From: Oscillospiraceae bacterium
GTDB lineage: Bacteria > Bacillota > Clostridia > Oscillospirales > Ruminococcaceae
NCBI GenBank assembly: GCA_017991935.1
Contig: JAGOPP010000012.1
Location: forward strand, 20,811-64,004
DNA: 43,194 nt
Direction of reading: 5' to 3'
The translations under genes and the position numbers were made by a program. The notes beneath the pieces were generated by a model. It did not search any database. It was not told the DNA's origin and saw only the letters and a program-made list of their open reading frames with translations. Of the stretch, positions 33,515 to 43,168 are shown one piece after another (within the stretch, counting starts at the first letter, position 1; each line of letters begins with the position of its first letter).

Positions 33515-35023
33515 ATGGAACTGAACGCAGTCAAGCAGACGATAACGGCCTGCCGCGGCGTGAAAGAATGCAGGGAGGAAGTCCCGTTCGATTGTGGCAT
33601 GACGCTGCCGGATTATTACCCGGACGTCATGAAGATCCTCCGCTGCGGAGCGGAAGTATTTTTGGGACCGCCATCCGGCAATCAGGGCGGGGTAGAGGTT
33701 TCCGGCACCATCACGGCGACGGTCTGCTATCTTTCCGAGCAGGGAAGGCTCTGCGGCTGGAGCCAGAAGGTGCCGTTCACCAAGGCGCTTTCCACGCAGG
33801 GAGAGGATCCGGCGGCGGTATCCGTCAAGGTTCTTGGGAAAGAAGTGCGCTGCCGGGCGCTCAACAAGCGGCGGATCGAAGTCTCGGGAAGCGTCTCGCT
33901 GGGCTGCACGGAGCTCATCACGGCGCCAAAGGAGGTGCTCGGCTCGGCGGAGGGAAAGGACATCCACCTGCTGCACGGGGCGCTGCCCTTCGTCAATATC
34001 TCCGGGGAGTTTTACCGGCGCTTCACGTTCCGGGAGGACATTCCGTCGGAGGAAGGCAAGCCGAAAATCGGGAACATCATCCGCAGCTTTTCGTCCGCGA
34101 AGGTTACGGAGTGCCGCACGGCCCCGGATAAAATCATCACGAAGGGCGAGCTGACGGTATCCGTCCTCTGGACGCCGGAGGAGGGGGAGAGCTCCTCCGA
34201 AGTCATCACCTCGCAATACGCCTTCCCCATCAGCCAGATCATCGACGCGCCGGGCGTCACCGCGGCGCACACCTGCGACGCGAGATATTTCGCCGCGCCG
34301 CCGGATCTGACGATCGCGGAGGACGGCAGCCTCACGCTGGAGGTGCGGATCGGTGCGTTCGCGCGCACTTACAGCGAAAACGACACCGACGTCGTCTGCG
34401 ACATGTTTTCCACGGACTGCGACTGCAACTGCGACACGGAGCGGATCGAGACGGTGGGGAAGGTGATTCCGGTGGCGCAGACCGTGGAGGTCCGGGAGCG
34501 CGCCGAGATCCCGGAGAGCGTAAAAAGCCTGATCGCCTGCTGGGTGGAGCCGGGCCCGCCGCCCGAATCGGACGGGGCGGGCAACCTCGTGGCGAGACCG
34601 AAATTCTGCATGTTCGCGCGGGACGAGGACGGAGTCCCGGAATATTTTGAAAAGACGTTTGAGCAGAAGGCCGGGACGAACATCCCGCCCGGGAGCACGA
34701 TCCCGCTCACGGACGTCGATTTGACGGCGGAGAACGCGTCGGCCTCCGTCTCCGGGGGGAGCGCGGAGATCCGGTTCACGCTGGTGCTGGACGGGAGCAT
34801 TTTCCTGATGAGTTCCGCCGAGGCGGTCACGGACTGCACGTTCGGCGAGCAAAGCCCCTCCGGCGCAAGGCGGACGCCGCTCATCATTTATTATGCGGGG
34901 GGGGATGAGACGCTCTGGCAGATCGCCAAAAAATATCGAAGCGCGCCGGAGCGCATCGCCGAGGAAAACGGGCTCACCGATTCCGTTCCGGCCGCGGGGA
35001 CCGCGCTTTTGATCCCCAGATAA
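33515..35023 (+). CDS. SipL-like SPOCS (DUF3794) and LysM spore morphogenetic protein
   Basis: A 502-residue protein. The first SPOCS domain (about 20-110) has the family opening TLPDYYPDVMKILRCGAEV, then VEVSGTITATVCYLSEQG and VPFTKAL. At least one more follows (about 190-270: TECRTAPDKIITKGELTVSVLW), and a LysM-like domain closes the protein (about 455-502: ETLWQIAKKYRSAPERIAEENG). Order and length match C. difficile SipL, which binds SpoIVA in coat assembly around the forespore. The middle contains CDCNC, an odd cysteine cluster. AAAGGAG precedes the ATG. Together with sigF this supports endospore formation. Orthology to SipL is inferred from architecture. Confidence 0.85.
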   Translation: MELNAVKQTITACRGVKECREEVPFDCGMTLPDYYPDVMKILRCGAEVFLGPPSGNQGGVEVSGTITATVCYLSEQGRLCGWSQKVPFTKALSTQGEDPAAVSVKVLGKEVRCRALNKRRIEVSGSVSLGCTELITAPKEVLGSAEGKDIHLLHGALPFVNISGEFYRRFTFREDIPSEEGKPKIGNIIRSFSSAKVTECRTAPDKIITKGELTVSVLWTPEEGESSSEVITSQYAFPISQIIDAPGVTAAHTCDARYFAAPPDLTIAEDGSLTLEVRIGAFARTYSENDTDVVCDMFSTDCDCNCDTERIETVGKVIPVAQTVEVRERAEIPESVKSLIACWVEPGPPPESDGAGNLVARPKFCMFARDEDGVPEYFEKTFEQKAGTNIPPGSTIPLTDVDLTAENASASVSGGSAEIRFTLVLDGSIFLMSSAEAVTDCTFGEQSPSGARRTPLIIYYAGGDETLWQIAKKYRSAPERIAEENGLTDSVPAAGTALLIPR

Positions 35024-35029
35024 CCCAAA

Positions 35030-35062
35030 AAAACGGGAAAACGGGAGTTTTCCCGTTTTTTC
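35030..35062 (+). terminator. Intrinsic terminator of the SipL-like gene
   Basis: A perfect 13-bp stem AAAACGGGAAAAC with GTTTTCCCGTTTT, a 4-nt GGGA loop, then TTC. Confidence 0.9.
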
Positions 35063-35097
35063 TATTTTTGGAAAAAGGACATTTTTCGAGGGATGCC

Positions 35098-35126
35098 TTG
35101 ACGCATCTATAAAAAAATTATAGAAT
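35098..35126 (+). promoter_or_regulatory. Sigma-A promoter of the oppBCDF operon
   Basis: TTGACG (35098-35103), a 17-bp A-rich spacer and TAGAAT (35121-35126). A small CTCCG/CGGAG hairpin lies in the leader just before the RBS. Confidence 0.72.
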
Positions 35127-35177
35127 AACCTATATATCAAAAACTCCGCCGAGTCGCGGAGGGCAGGAAGTGAAGAA

Positions 35178-36110
35178 ATGTTAGAGTATGTTCTCAAACG
35201 GGTCGGGATGGCGTTCCTGACGATCTCGGTGATCGCATGCGTCACATTTTTGATGATGAACGCGATACCGGGAAGCCCGTTCCTTGACGAAAGGATCCAG
35301 CCGCCGGAGGTGAGGGCCGCGCTGGAGGCCAAATACGGGTTGGACAAGCCGCTGCATCAGCAGCTTTGGAATTATCTGACCTCTTTCGTGCAGGGCGACA
35401 TGGGCGTCTCCCTCAAGATGCAAAAAAACCGTGACGTCGCGGAGATCATCTTTGAAAAATTCCCGATCTCCGTCAAGGTGGGCGTCTGGGCGATCCTAAA
35501 CGCCGTCGTCTGCGGCATCCCGCTCGGGTGCATCGCGGCCTATCACCGGGGGAAATGGGTCGACAGCGTGCTGCGCATCGTCACGACCGCCGGAGTCGCG
35601 ATCCCGAGCTTCGTCGTCTGCACGGTGCTGTTGATCATCTTCGGCGTGCGGCTGAGCGTCTTGCCGACCATGGGCCTCGACACGTGGAAAAATTACTTAA
35701 TGCCCTGCTTCGCGCTGAGCTTTTACCCGATGTGCTACATCGCGAGGCTGATGCGCTCGAGCATGCTGGACGTCATCAATCAGGACTATATCCGCACCGC
35801 AAAGGCCAAGGGGGTCGCCCCCGCGAAGCTGGTCTTTAAACACGCGCTGCGCAACTCCCTGATTCCGGTCATCACCTACCTCGGGCCGATGGTCGCCTAC
35901 ACCATCACCGGCGGCTTTGTCGTGGAGACGGTCTTCAGCATCCCGGGCCTCGGCCGTTATTTCATCCAGAGCATCCTCGCGCGCGATTATCCGATCATTA
36001 TGGGCACCACGATCTTCCTCTCCATCCTGATTATCTCGATGAACCTGCTTGTGGATATCGCCTATAAGATCGTGGATCCGAGAATTTCTTTCACAAAAGG
36101 AGGCGAATGA
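35178..36110 (+). CDS. oppB: Peptide ABC transporter permease, OppB/DppB type
   Basis: A 310-residue membrane permease of six helices. It starts LEYVLKRVGMAFLTISVI and has the ATPase-coupling EAA-loop region (YIRTAKAKGVAPAKLVFKHALRNSLIPV). GGFVVETVFSIPGLGRY is a further family mark. First gene of a four-gene operon for peptide uptake; the stop is 3 nt before oppC. Confidence 0.93.
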   Translation: MLEYVLKRVGMAFLTISVIACVTFLMMNAIPGSPFLDERIQPPEVRAALEAKYGLDKPLHQQLWNYLTSFVQGDMGVSLKMQKNRDVAEIIFEKFPISVKVGVWAILNAVVCGIPLGCIAAYHRGKWVDSVLRIVTTAGVAIPSFVVCTVLLIIFGVRLSVLPTMGLDTWKNYLMPCFALSFYPMCYIARLMRSSMLDVINQDYIRTAKAKGVAPAKLVFKHALRNSLIPVITYLGPMVAYTITGGFVVETVFSIPGLGRYFIQSILARDYPIIMGTTIFLSILIISMNLLVDIAYKIVDPRISFTKGGE

Positions 36111-36113
36111 TCC

Positions 36114-37208
36114 GTGCCGAAAAGCAAGATTGGATTCGGAAGCCTCCAAGTGCCCGTCGATCCGGTTTTAGACGCGGGCTGCTCCCTTACGGCCGCCGAC
36201 TTTGAGCCGGCCAGCAAGGAAGAGAAGGCCAGCATGGTTGTCATCAAAAAGCGCATGTCCTATTGGCAGGACGCGTGGCGCCGCCTCAGGCGGAACACGG
36301 TCGCCATGGTGGCGCTGGGCATCGTCATTGTCATCATCCTCTTCGCGTTTGTGGGGCCCTCTTTGGTGCCCTATACGTATTCTCAGCAGATCCGCGGCTC
36401 CGAAAACCTCTCCCCGATGGTCTATTCCGTCAAGGAGACCGAGGCTATGGCCGCCGGAGAGAGCGTCTTCCCGCACGTGTTCGGGACCGACACCCTCGGC
36501 CGCGACCTCCTCGTGCGCGTGATGTACGGGGCGAGGATCTCCATGACCGTCGGCGTCACCGCCTCGCTGATCGTTTTGGTGATCGGCTCGATCTACGGCT
36601 CGATCAGCGGCTTCCTCGGCGGAAAGGTCGACGCCGTCATGATGCGGGTCGTCGAGCTGATCTATTCCGTCCCGGACGTGCTCGTCGTGCTGCTGCTCCA
36701 AGTGGTGCTTAAAGACCCGCTCACCACGCTGTTCGACACTTCGACGAACCCCCTGATCAAAAGCCTCAGCTCCCTCGGCGTCGGGCTTTTCAGCATCTTC
36801 ATCACGTTCGCCCTTCTCTATTGGGTGAGCATGTCCCGCATCATCCGCGGTCAGGTGCTCATGCTCAAAAATCAGGAATTCGTGATGGCGGCCCAGTGCC
36901 TCGGCGCCTCCAACAGCAGGATCATCAAGCGCCATCTGCTGCCGAACTGCATCGGCCAGATCGTCGTGACCACCTGTTTGCAGATCCCGTCCGCCATCTT
37001 TTTGGAATCGTTTCTTTCCTTTTTGGGGCTCGGCGTCTCGGCGCCGCTCGCGAGCCTCGGCTCCCTCGCGTCCGACGGGCTCGGCGGCATCTATTCCTAT
37101 GCGTACCGCCTGATCATCCCGTCCGTCGTTTTGAGCATTATGATCCTTTCCCTGAACCTGTTCGGAGACGGACTGAGAGACGCGCTTGACCCGCGTCTGA
37201 AGAAATAA
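36114..37208 (+). CDS. oppC: Peptide ABC transporter permease, OppC/DppC type
   Basis: A 364-residue partner permease. The N-terminal 60 residues are cytoplasmic and longer than average. [24 protein letters not shown] is the DppC signature, and the EAA loop is [23 protein letters not shown]. The GTG start has AAAGGAGG in the end of oppB. Confidence 0.93.
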   Translation: MPKSKIGFGSLQVPVDPVLDAGCSLTAADFEPASKEEKASMVVIKKRMSYWQDAWRRLRRNTVAMVALGIVIVIILFAFVGPSLVPYTYSQQIRGSENLSPMVYSVKETEAMAAGESVFPHVFGTDTLGRDLLVRVMYGARISMTVGVTASLIVLVIGSIYGSISGFLGGKVDAVMMRVVELIYSVPDVLVVLLLQVVLKDPLTTLFDTSTNPLIKSLSSLGVGLFSIFITFALLYWVSMSRIIRGQVLMLKNQEFVMAAQCLGASNSRIIKRHLLPNCIGQIVVTTCLQIPSAIFLESFLSFLGLGVSAPLASLGSLASDGLGGIYSYAYRLIIPSVVLSIMILSLNLFGDGLRDALDPRLKK

Positions 37209-37221
37209 GGAGGTGCGGAAG

Positions 37222-38283
37222 ATGGAAGAAGAAAAAATAGCGAACGTCGGCACCTCGGAGAACGGGCGGGAAAAGCTTCTTGAGATAAGAGACCTCAAGG
37301 TCTCGTTTTTCACGCCGGTCGGCGAGGTCAAAGCCGTCGACGGCATCTCCTACGATCTCAATTATGACGAGGTCATGGGCATCGTCGGCGAATCCGGCTC
37401 CGGCAAATCGGTCGAGGCCTATTCGGTCATCGGCCTTTTGCAGAGCCCGGGCAGGGTCACCGGCGGAACCGTCAAATTCGAGGGCCAAAACGTCCTCGAC
37501 TGGGATAAAAAGCAGATGCGCGATTTTCGCGGCAACAAGATCTCCATGATCTTTCAAAACCCGATGACCTGTCTGAACCCGGTCTACACGGTCGGGGACC
37601 AGATGGTCGAGGCGCTGCGCTGCCACCACCGGGAGATCTCCTACGCCGGAGCCAAAAAGAAGGCCGTCGACATGCTCAAGCTCGTGGGCATCAACAACGC
37701 CGAAAAGCGGGTGGATCAGTATCCGCACGAGCTCTCCGGCGGCATGCGCCAGCGCGTCATGATCGCGATGGCGCTGATCTGCAGCCCCAAAATCCTGATC
37801 GCCGACGAGCCGACCACGGCCCTCGACGTCACCATTCAGGCCCAGATCCTTGAGCTGATGAAGGATCTCCAAAAGCGGACCCACATGGCCATCATTTTCA
37901 TCACGCACAACCTCGGCGTCGTCGCGGAGATCTGCGACCGCGTCTCGGTCATGTACGCTGGCCATATCGTCGAGCAGGGGACCTGTCAGGACGTCTTTTA
38001 TCACCCGACCCACCCCTACACGCTGGGGCTGCTGCGCTCGATGCCGAAGATCGACGCGGAATCCTACGAGCGCCTGATCCCGATCGAGGGCACGCCGGTC
38101 GACCTGCTCAATCCGCCGGAGGGCTGCTCGTTCGGCCCGCGGTGCGAGCACTGCATGAAGATCTGCCTGACCAAAAAGCCGCCGCTCGTCCCGGTCGGGG
38201 AGAACGGCCATATCGCCGCCTGCTGGCTGCTGCAAAAAGACGCGGCCGCGGCGGAAGAGAAGGGGGCGGAGCAAAATGGCTGA
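37222..38283 (+). CDS. oppD: Peptide ABC transporter ATPase, OppD/DppD type
   Basis: A 353-residue ATPase. Walker A GESGSGKS, signature LSGGMRQRV, Walker [12 protein letters not shown] and the His switch ITHN are intact. The C-terminal extension has the OppD/DppD cysteine set ([14 protein letters not shown], then AACW), which in related transporters binds an iron-sulfur cluster. I place the start at the ATG 9 nt after AAGGAGG rather than at a GTG lying within the RBS. It overlaps oppF by 8 nt. Confidence 0.94.
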   Translation: MEEEKIANVGTSENGREKLLEIRDLKVSFFTPVGEVKAVDGISYDLNYDEVMGIVGESGSGKSVEAYSVIGLLQSPGRVTGGTVKFEGQNVLDWDKKQMRDFRGNKISMIFQNPMTCLNPVYTVGDQMVEALRCHHREISYAGAKKKAVDMLKLVGINNAEKRVDQYPHELSGGMRQRVMIAMALICSPKILIADEPTTALDVTIQAQILELMKDLQKRTHMAIIFITHNLGVVAEICDRVSVMYAGHIVEQGTCQDVFYHPTHPYTLGLLRSMPKIDAESYERLIPIEGTPVDLLNPPEGCSFGPRCEHCMKICLTKKPPLVPVGENGHIAACWLLQKDAAAAEEKGAEQNG

Positions 38284-39277
38284 AGAGCAAAAAAAGCTCC
38301 TTGTCGTGGAGAATCTCAGAAAGTATTTCCCGATCAAGGCGGGCTTCAACAAATATAAATACGTACAAGCCGTCGAGGACGTTTCCTTTGCCATCAATAA
38401 GGGCGAGACGCTGGGGCTCGTCGGCGAGTCCGGCTGCGGCAAGACCACCTGCGGGCGCACGGTTCTGCGCCTTTACGAGCCGAGCTCCGGCAAGATCACC
38501 TACGACGGCGGCGTCGTCTTTGACGGCGCGAGGAAAGAAAACCCGGACATGCTCCCCTACCGCCGCAAGATGCAGATGATCTTTCAGGATCCCTCCGCGT
38601 CGCTCGACCCTCGCATGACGGTCGGCGAGATCATCGGCGAGGCGATCGACATCCATCATCTGGCCGCGAGCAAAAAGGACCGCGACGACATGATCCGCAT
38701 GCTGCTCGAGGAGGTCGGCCTCAACACCGAACACTCCAACCGCTATCCGCACGAGTTTTCCGGCGGGCAGCAGCAGCGCGTGGGCATCGCGCGGGCGCTG
38801 GCCGTGCAGCCGGAGTTCATCGTCTGCGACGAGCCGATCTCCGCGCTCGACGTCTCCATCCAGTCTCAGGTCGTCAACATGCTCGAGGACATGCAGCACG
38901 AGAAAGACCTGACCTATCTGTTCATCGCCCACGATATTTCGGTGGTTCGCCACATCTCCAACCGCATCGGCGTCATGTACCTCGGCAACTTGGTGGAGCT
39001 CGCGGAGAGCTATGAGCTCTCCCGCAGCCCGCTCCACCCGTACACGAAGACGCTGCTCTCCGCCGTGCCGATCCCGGACCCGGACAAATGCCGCGCGCGC
39101 CGCAGGATCGTGCTCGAGGGCGACATCCCGAGCCCGGTCGATCCGCCGCCCGCCTGCCGGTTCCACACCCGCTGCCCGTACGCGATGAAGTGCTGCTCGG
39201 AGGCCATCCCGCCGTGGAAGGAATACGCCCCCGGCCATTTCGCGGCCTGCTGGCTGCTTGAGAAAACCGGCGGCTGA
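38276..39277 (+). CDS. oppF: Peptide ABC transporter ATPase, OppF/DppF type
   Basis: A 333-residue second ATPase. Walker [10 protein letters not shown], signature [15 protein letters not shown], Walker [12 protein letters not shown] and switch AHD are intact. The tail has [14 protein letters not shown] and AACW, again a cysteine set typical of the family. The start overlaps oppD in another frame, implying coupled translation. Confidence 0.94.
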   Translation: MAEEQKKLLVVENLRKYFPIKAGFNKYKYVQAVEDVSFAINKGETLGLVGESGCGKTTCGRTVLRLYEPSSGKITYDGGVVFDGARKENPDMLPYRRKMQMIFQDPSASLDPRMTVGEIIGEAIDIHHLAASKKDRDDMIRMLLEEVGLNTEHSNRYPHEFSGGQQQRVGIARALAVQPEFIVCDEPISALDVSIQSQVVNMLEDMQHEKDLTYLFIAHDISVVRHISNRIGVMYLGNLVELAESYELSRSPLHPYTKTLLSAVPIPDPDKCRARRRIVLEGDIPSPVDPPPACRFHTRCPYAMKCCSEAIPPWKEYAPGHFAACWLLEKTGG

Positions 39278-39294
39278 CCCCGGAAGAGCGGGGA

Positions 39295-39388
39295 GCCGCT
39301 TTCGGCGGAAGCCGTGCCGGACGAAAGCGGCCCGCCGCCCGCAAATCCCGTCAGAAAGGCCCCGCGTCTCCCGCGGGGCCTTCTTTAT
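39295..39388 (+). terminator. Hairpin and terminator after oppF
   Basis: A hairpin (GCCGCTTTCG 39295-39304 with CGAAAGCGGC 39322-39331) is followed by a terminator: AAGGCCCCGCG (39356-39366) with CGCGGGGCCTT (39372-39382), then CTTTAT. The terminator separates oppBCDF from the binding-protein gene. Confidence 0.82.
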
Positions 39389-39481
39389 CAGAAATGGCAA
39401 TCCAGAGCGGCTTTTTTGATGATTTCAAAAAAAGACGCGCCGGATTTTGTTCATGGAATGATAACAGTGTTGTAATTATCC

Positions 39482-39510
39482 TTGCATTTTATAGGAATGT
39501 CTTATATAAT
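39482..39510 (+). promoter_or_regulatory. Sigma-A promoter of oppA
   Basis: TTGCAT (39482-39487), a 17-bp spacer and a perfect TATAAT (39505-39510). It gives the binding protein its own transcript, with a leader of about 60 nt and AAGGAGG before the ATG. Confidence 0.82.
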
Positions 39511-39579
39511 CTTTAACATAATCGGGGTATTCCCGGTTTGAAAGAGCATTGTTTATCATAATAAGGAGGAAAAAAATTC

Positions 39580-41271
39580 ATGAAGAAAATCATTGCGCTG
39601 CTTCTTGCCGGCCTGATGATCGTCATGGCCTTCTCTGGCTGCTTCGGCAAGCCCGAAGAGACCCCGTCCGAATCCGAGTCCCAGCCGGGCGAGGAGACGG
39701 AGGAAGGCTTTAACCTCGTCGCCTGCATCGCTTCCGAGCCGGAGTATATGGATCCGACCCTCAACACCTCTGTTGACGGCGGCACCTATACCAACCACAT
39801 GTTTGAGAACCTGATGAAATATTCTTATGTCGACGGCAACACGATCGTCGGCGACAAGATCCGCTACACGTCCATCGTCCCCGGCCAGGCCGAGAGCTTT
39901 GACGTGGACGAGACCGGCACCATTTACACCTTCCATCTCCGCAACGACATCTTCTGGAGCGACGGCGAGCCCGTCACCGCCAACGATTGGGTCTATAGCT
40001 GGAGAAGGCTTGTCAACCCGGCCACCGCCGCCGACTACGCCTACTTCATCGACTGCGTCGCGGGCGCTCAGGATCTGCGCACCGGCGTGACCACCGACCT
40101 CACCACCCTCGGCGTGGTCGCCATTGACGAAAAGACCCTGCAGATCACCCTGACCAGCCCGGTCGCTTACTTCATCGAAATCTGCGCCTTCGGCTGCACG
40201 ATGCCGCTGCGCGAAGATGTCGTGGAAGCCGCCGCGGACACTTGGACCCTTGAGCCGGCGACCTTCATCTGCAACGGCCCGATGGTCATGAGCGAGTGGG
40301 TGCACGACGACCACATCACCATGGTCCCGAACGAAAAATATTACGGCCGCGCCGACATCACCCTCGATTCCCTGACTTGGAAACTGATGGATGACCAGAA
40401 CGCGAAATATGCCGCTTGGCAGTCCGGCGACATCGACTTCCTCGATCTGGCCCCGGTCGACGAGACCGCGAACCTGATCGCGAACGGCACCGCCCTTGTT
40501 GTCGACTACGTGGGCACCTACTGCGTCGTCTTCAACTGCGAGAAGATCACCGATCCGCTGGTCCGCGAAGCGCTGACCCTCGCGATCGACCGTGAATTCA
40601 TCGCCAATAACGTCAAGGCCGACGGCTCCGTCCCGGCCACCGGCTGGATTCCTGCCGGCACCGGCGACGGCAACGGAGGCACCTTCCGCGACACCGCCCC
40701 CGATTGGTACGATCCCACTGCGTTTGACGCCAACGTCGCGAGAGCGCAGGAGCTCCTTGCGCAAGCCGGCTACCCGAACGGCGAGGGCCTCCCGACCATC
40801 GGATATTCCTACAACACCAGCGACGCGCACCAGAAGATCGCGGAAGTTATCGCCCAGACTTGGAGCGAGAAGCTCGGCGTCAAGACCCAGCTCTCCAACA
40901 TGGACTGGAACGTCTTCCTGCAGCTCCGTTCCGACGGTGACTTCGACATCGCCCGTCACGGCTGGATTCAGGACTTCAACGATCCGATCAACTGGCTCGA
41001 CATGTGGCAGACCTCCGGCATCGGCGGCAACAACTACGCCCGCTTCTCCAACGCGGAGTATGACGCGCTGATCGCCGACTCTTACACCGAGACCGATCCG
41101 GCCGCCCGTTCCGAGCTGCTCTATCAGGCTGAGGAGATCCTCCATCAGAACTGGGTCGTCGCTCCGGTTTACTTCTACAAGCACATCGGCATTTGCGGAA
41201 GCGAAATCGCCACCATCGATTACAGCGCCGACAAAGGCTACTTCATCCTGACCTACGCCACCCAGGCGTAA
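39580..41271 (+). CDS. oppA: Peptide-binding lipoprotein, solute-binding family 5
   Basis: A 563-residue extracellular lipoprotein that delivers peptides to the OppBCDF channel. The signal peptide ends in the lipobox FSGC with Cys21 as the lipid-modified residue, followed by an acidic linker. SBP_bac_5 features include EPEYMDPTLN, FHLRNDIFWSDGEPVTANDW and the C-terminal DFNDPINWLDMW. Its own promoter, downstream of the transporter genes, would allow an excess of binding protein. Ligand length and specificity are not readable. Confidence 0.94.
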   Translation: MKKIIALLLAGLMIVMAFSGCFGKPEETPSESESQPGEETEEGFNLVACIASEPEYMDPTLNTSVDGGTYTNHMFENLMKYSYVDGNTIVGDKIRYTSIVPGQAESFDVDETGTIYTFHLRNDIFWSDGEPVTANDWVYSWRRLVNPATAADYAYFIDCVAGAQDLRTGVTTDLTTLGVVAIDEKTLQITLTSPVAYFIEICAFGCTMPLREDVVEAAADTWTLEPATFICNGPMVMSEWVHDDHITMVPNEKYYGRADITLDSLTWKLMDDQNAKYAAWQSGDIDFLDLAPVDETANLIANGTALVVDYVGTYCVVFNCEKITDPLVREALTLAIDREFIANNVKADGSVPATGWIPAGTGDGNGGTFRDTAPDWYDPTAFDANVARAQELLAQAGYPNGEGLPTIGYSYNTSDAHQKIAEVIAQTWSEKLGVKTQLSNMDWNVFLQLRSDGDFDIARHGWIQDFNDPINWLDMWQTSGIGGNNYARFSNAEYDALIADSYTETDPAARSELLYQAEEILHQNWVVAPVYFYKHIGICGSEIATIDYSADKGYFILTYATQA

Positions 41272-41285
41272 TTCATCCGATCCCC

Positions 41286-41321
41286 AAAAGAGCGGGCCCG
41301 AGAGGGTCCGCTCTTTTTTTT
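41286..41321 (+). terminator. Intrinsic terminator of oppA
   Basis: AAAAGAGCGG and CCC pair with GGG, T, CCGCTCTTTT, then eight or more T in total. Confidence 0.9.
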
Positions 41322-41458
41322 GCGCCCGCGAGAGAGGCCGCCCCCGCCGCCGGATCCGGCCGCGCTTTCCGCGCGGCGGGTCTCCCCGCCGGAGTCCGCG
41401 CGGCGCCGCGAAAAGGGGAAAAATTTATAAAGAAACTGGGATTTTCTGTCGAAAAAAC

Positions 41459-41525
41459 TTGACTAAAAGTTACAGCCATGTTACAATATCCCCAAATTTA
41501 AGGATGCGCCGGGGAGCGCATTTTT
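41459..41525 (+). promoter_or_regulatory. Promoter and leader hairpin of the secreted protein gene
   Basis: TTGACT (41459-41464), a 17-bp spacer and TACAAT (41482-41487). About 10 nt after the expected start, ATGCGC (41504-41509) and GCGCAT (41516-41521) form a 6-bp hairpin followed by TTTT, an intrinsic-terminator-like structure inside the leader. The 137 bp before the promoter are GC-rich, with no gene visible. Confidence 0.7.
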
Positions 41526-41566
41526 CCGCGCGTACAAAAAATAAAAAATAAGGGAGAAGACAGATT

Positions 41567-43138
41567 ATGAAAAAAGTACTTGCTTTTGCGCTTGCACTGA
41601 TCCTGACCCTTGCTCTGGGCGTCACCGCGTTCGCCCAGCCCTCGAGCGGCGGCGTCACCAATGTCTGGAATTTCGGCGGGGACGAAGCCGACTTTGGTTT
41701 CCGCGCGTTCCCGATCGGGTATGAGGGGAGCAGCAACGGCCACGACACGTTCTCTGACTTCGACATGCCGGGCGGGGTATGGGACATCAACAGCGAAAAC
41801 CTTGTCATCCTGCCGTATGATTACGGTGATTTCGCGATGCTGATCGACGGCACGGACACCTACGCCGCTCTTTTTGAAGAATACGATCCTGAGATCGTGG
41901 TTAATTCGGAAGGAGAACCTACGCTGAGCTCCATCAAAGTGGAGTCCGAGAAGGGCTTGATCGACGTCACAGTCTATAAGCTCGACGACTACGTGAAAGA
42001 TATATCGGGAACCATACCTACTGATTCGACCCCGGATTTTGGCATCAAGACCAAATCCAACTGGCCGTTCGAGGATTTCGACGTGGAGGATCTGGTGGAA
42101 GCCTATGGGGAAGGGTTTCCTTTCTATCTGGGCAAAGACCTCAAACTGCATTTGGATTTGTTTTTCGTCTATTTTGATTTTCCGACCTATGCCGGCGCGG
42201 GGCTCAGCAAAGATAACTACTTCACGCTGAAATTCCGCGACAACACCACCGGCGGGGATAACGTCGAGACCTCCAAGAAGGTTTGGTTCTGCGTCTATTC
42301 ATGGGCCGTTGAGGAAGAGGACGTCGAGAACTACGCCGACGAGGACGAGGCCATGGAGCTCACCGAAGGCGTGCTGCCGTTTGGCGGGGTCAGCGATGAT
42401 GATTTTCTGGATTATCTCGATGGAGAGGATCTCTACAAACACGTCCCGGGCTATGGCTACGTCTGGTACGTTAAGACGGACGACACTATGGATGAGGACG
42501 ACCCTCTGGCTCCTCTGATTCTTTATGGATTCGCTGGAGGGCAGCAAAACGATCCTCCGCATCTGTTCCTGATCGGCGGGAGCAAAGTCCCCTATGTCAT
42601 CACCAAGGACGCTTGGAAAGAGATCGTCGGCTCCACGCTGATTGTCGGTGTCGATGACGACCTCGAGGTTGAGATCGGCAAGATCGTCAAGGGCCAGTCC
42701 GGCATCAGCTTCGTGTTCGACACCGATGTCGACGACGACATTCAGGCCCTCGACGAGGACGCCGAGCTTGCCGCGCTGCTCTTCCTCGACACCGCCGACG
42801 TGCTGGATTCCGATTTCACCATCGGCTATACCTTCGGGATCGAGGACGCCGCCAAAGCCGGCGAGTACTTCCTCTATGAGCTGGTCGGCGACGAGCTCAA
42901 GCTCGTGAAGAAGGTCGCCGTCGGCAAGGGCGACGACGAGGTCGACGTTGAGATCGAGCGCAAAGCCGGCGACACCCTCGGCCAGTACTATCTCTCCGAT
43001 GTGGAGCTTGCCGCCACGGCCGCTCCGTCCGAGGAGGAGGAGAACCCGAACACCGGCGCCGCCGAAGTTGCCGGCGTCGCGGTCGCGTTGGCCGTCGTCT
43101 CTCTGGTTTCCGCCGCCGCGGTCGCCCTGAAGAAATAA
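41567..43138 (+). CDS. Secreted acidic protein with NPxTG-like wall-sorting tail
   Basis: A 523-residue protein of unknown function. The signal peptide MKKVLAFALALILTLALG is probably cut after AFA (residue 23). The mature part is very rich in Asp and Glu (for example DDDFLDYLDGEDLYK, VFDTDVDDDIQALDEDAEL) and in aromatic residues, with no catalytic motif that I recognise. The C-terminus is EEEENPNTG (motif at 493-497), a hydrophobic stretch of about 20 residues and a final KK, the layout of a sortase substrate. A wall- or membrane-anchored surface protein, perhaps cation-binding, is inference. GGGAG precedes the ATG. The short hairpin after the stop is its only visible end signal. Confidence 0.85.
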   Translation: MKKVLAFALALILTLALGVTAFAQPSSGGVTNVWNFGGDEADFGFRAFPIGYEGSSNGHDTFSDFDMPGGVWDINSENLVILPYDYGDFAMLIDGTDTYAALFEEYDPEIVVNSEGEPTLSSIKVESEKGLIDVTVYKLDDYVKDISGTIPTDSTPDFGIKTKSNWPFEDFDVEDLVEAYGEGFPFYLGKDLKLHLDLFFVYFDFPTYAGAGLSKDNYFTLKFRDNTTGGDNVETSKKVWFCVYSWAVEEEDVENYADEDEAMELTEGVLPFGGVSDDDFLDYLDGEDLYKHVPGYGYVWYVKTDDTMDEDDPLAPLILYGFAGGQQNDPPHLFLIGGSKVPYVITKDAWKEIVGSTLIVGVDDDLEVEIGKIVKGQSGISFVFDTDVDDDIQALDEDAELAALLFLDTADVLDSDFTIGYTFGIEDAAKAGEYFLYELVGDELKLVKKVAVGKGDDEVDVEIERKAGDTLGQYYLSDVELAATAAPSEEEENPNTGAAEVAGVAVALAVVSLVSAAAVALKK

Positions 43139-43143
43139 GTTCC

Positions 43144-43168
43144 CGGTTCTTTAGAACCGCAATTTTCC
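43144..43168 (+). terminator. Possible weak terminator
   Basis: CGGTTC, TTTA loop, GAACCG, then CAATTTT. The stem is short and the T-run is only four bases. The window ends soon after. Confidence 0.45.
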
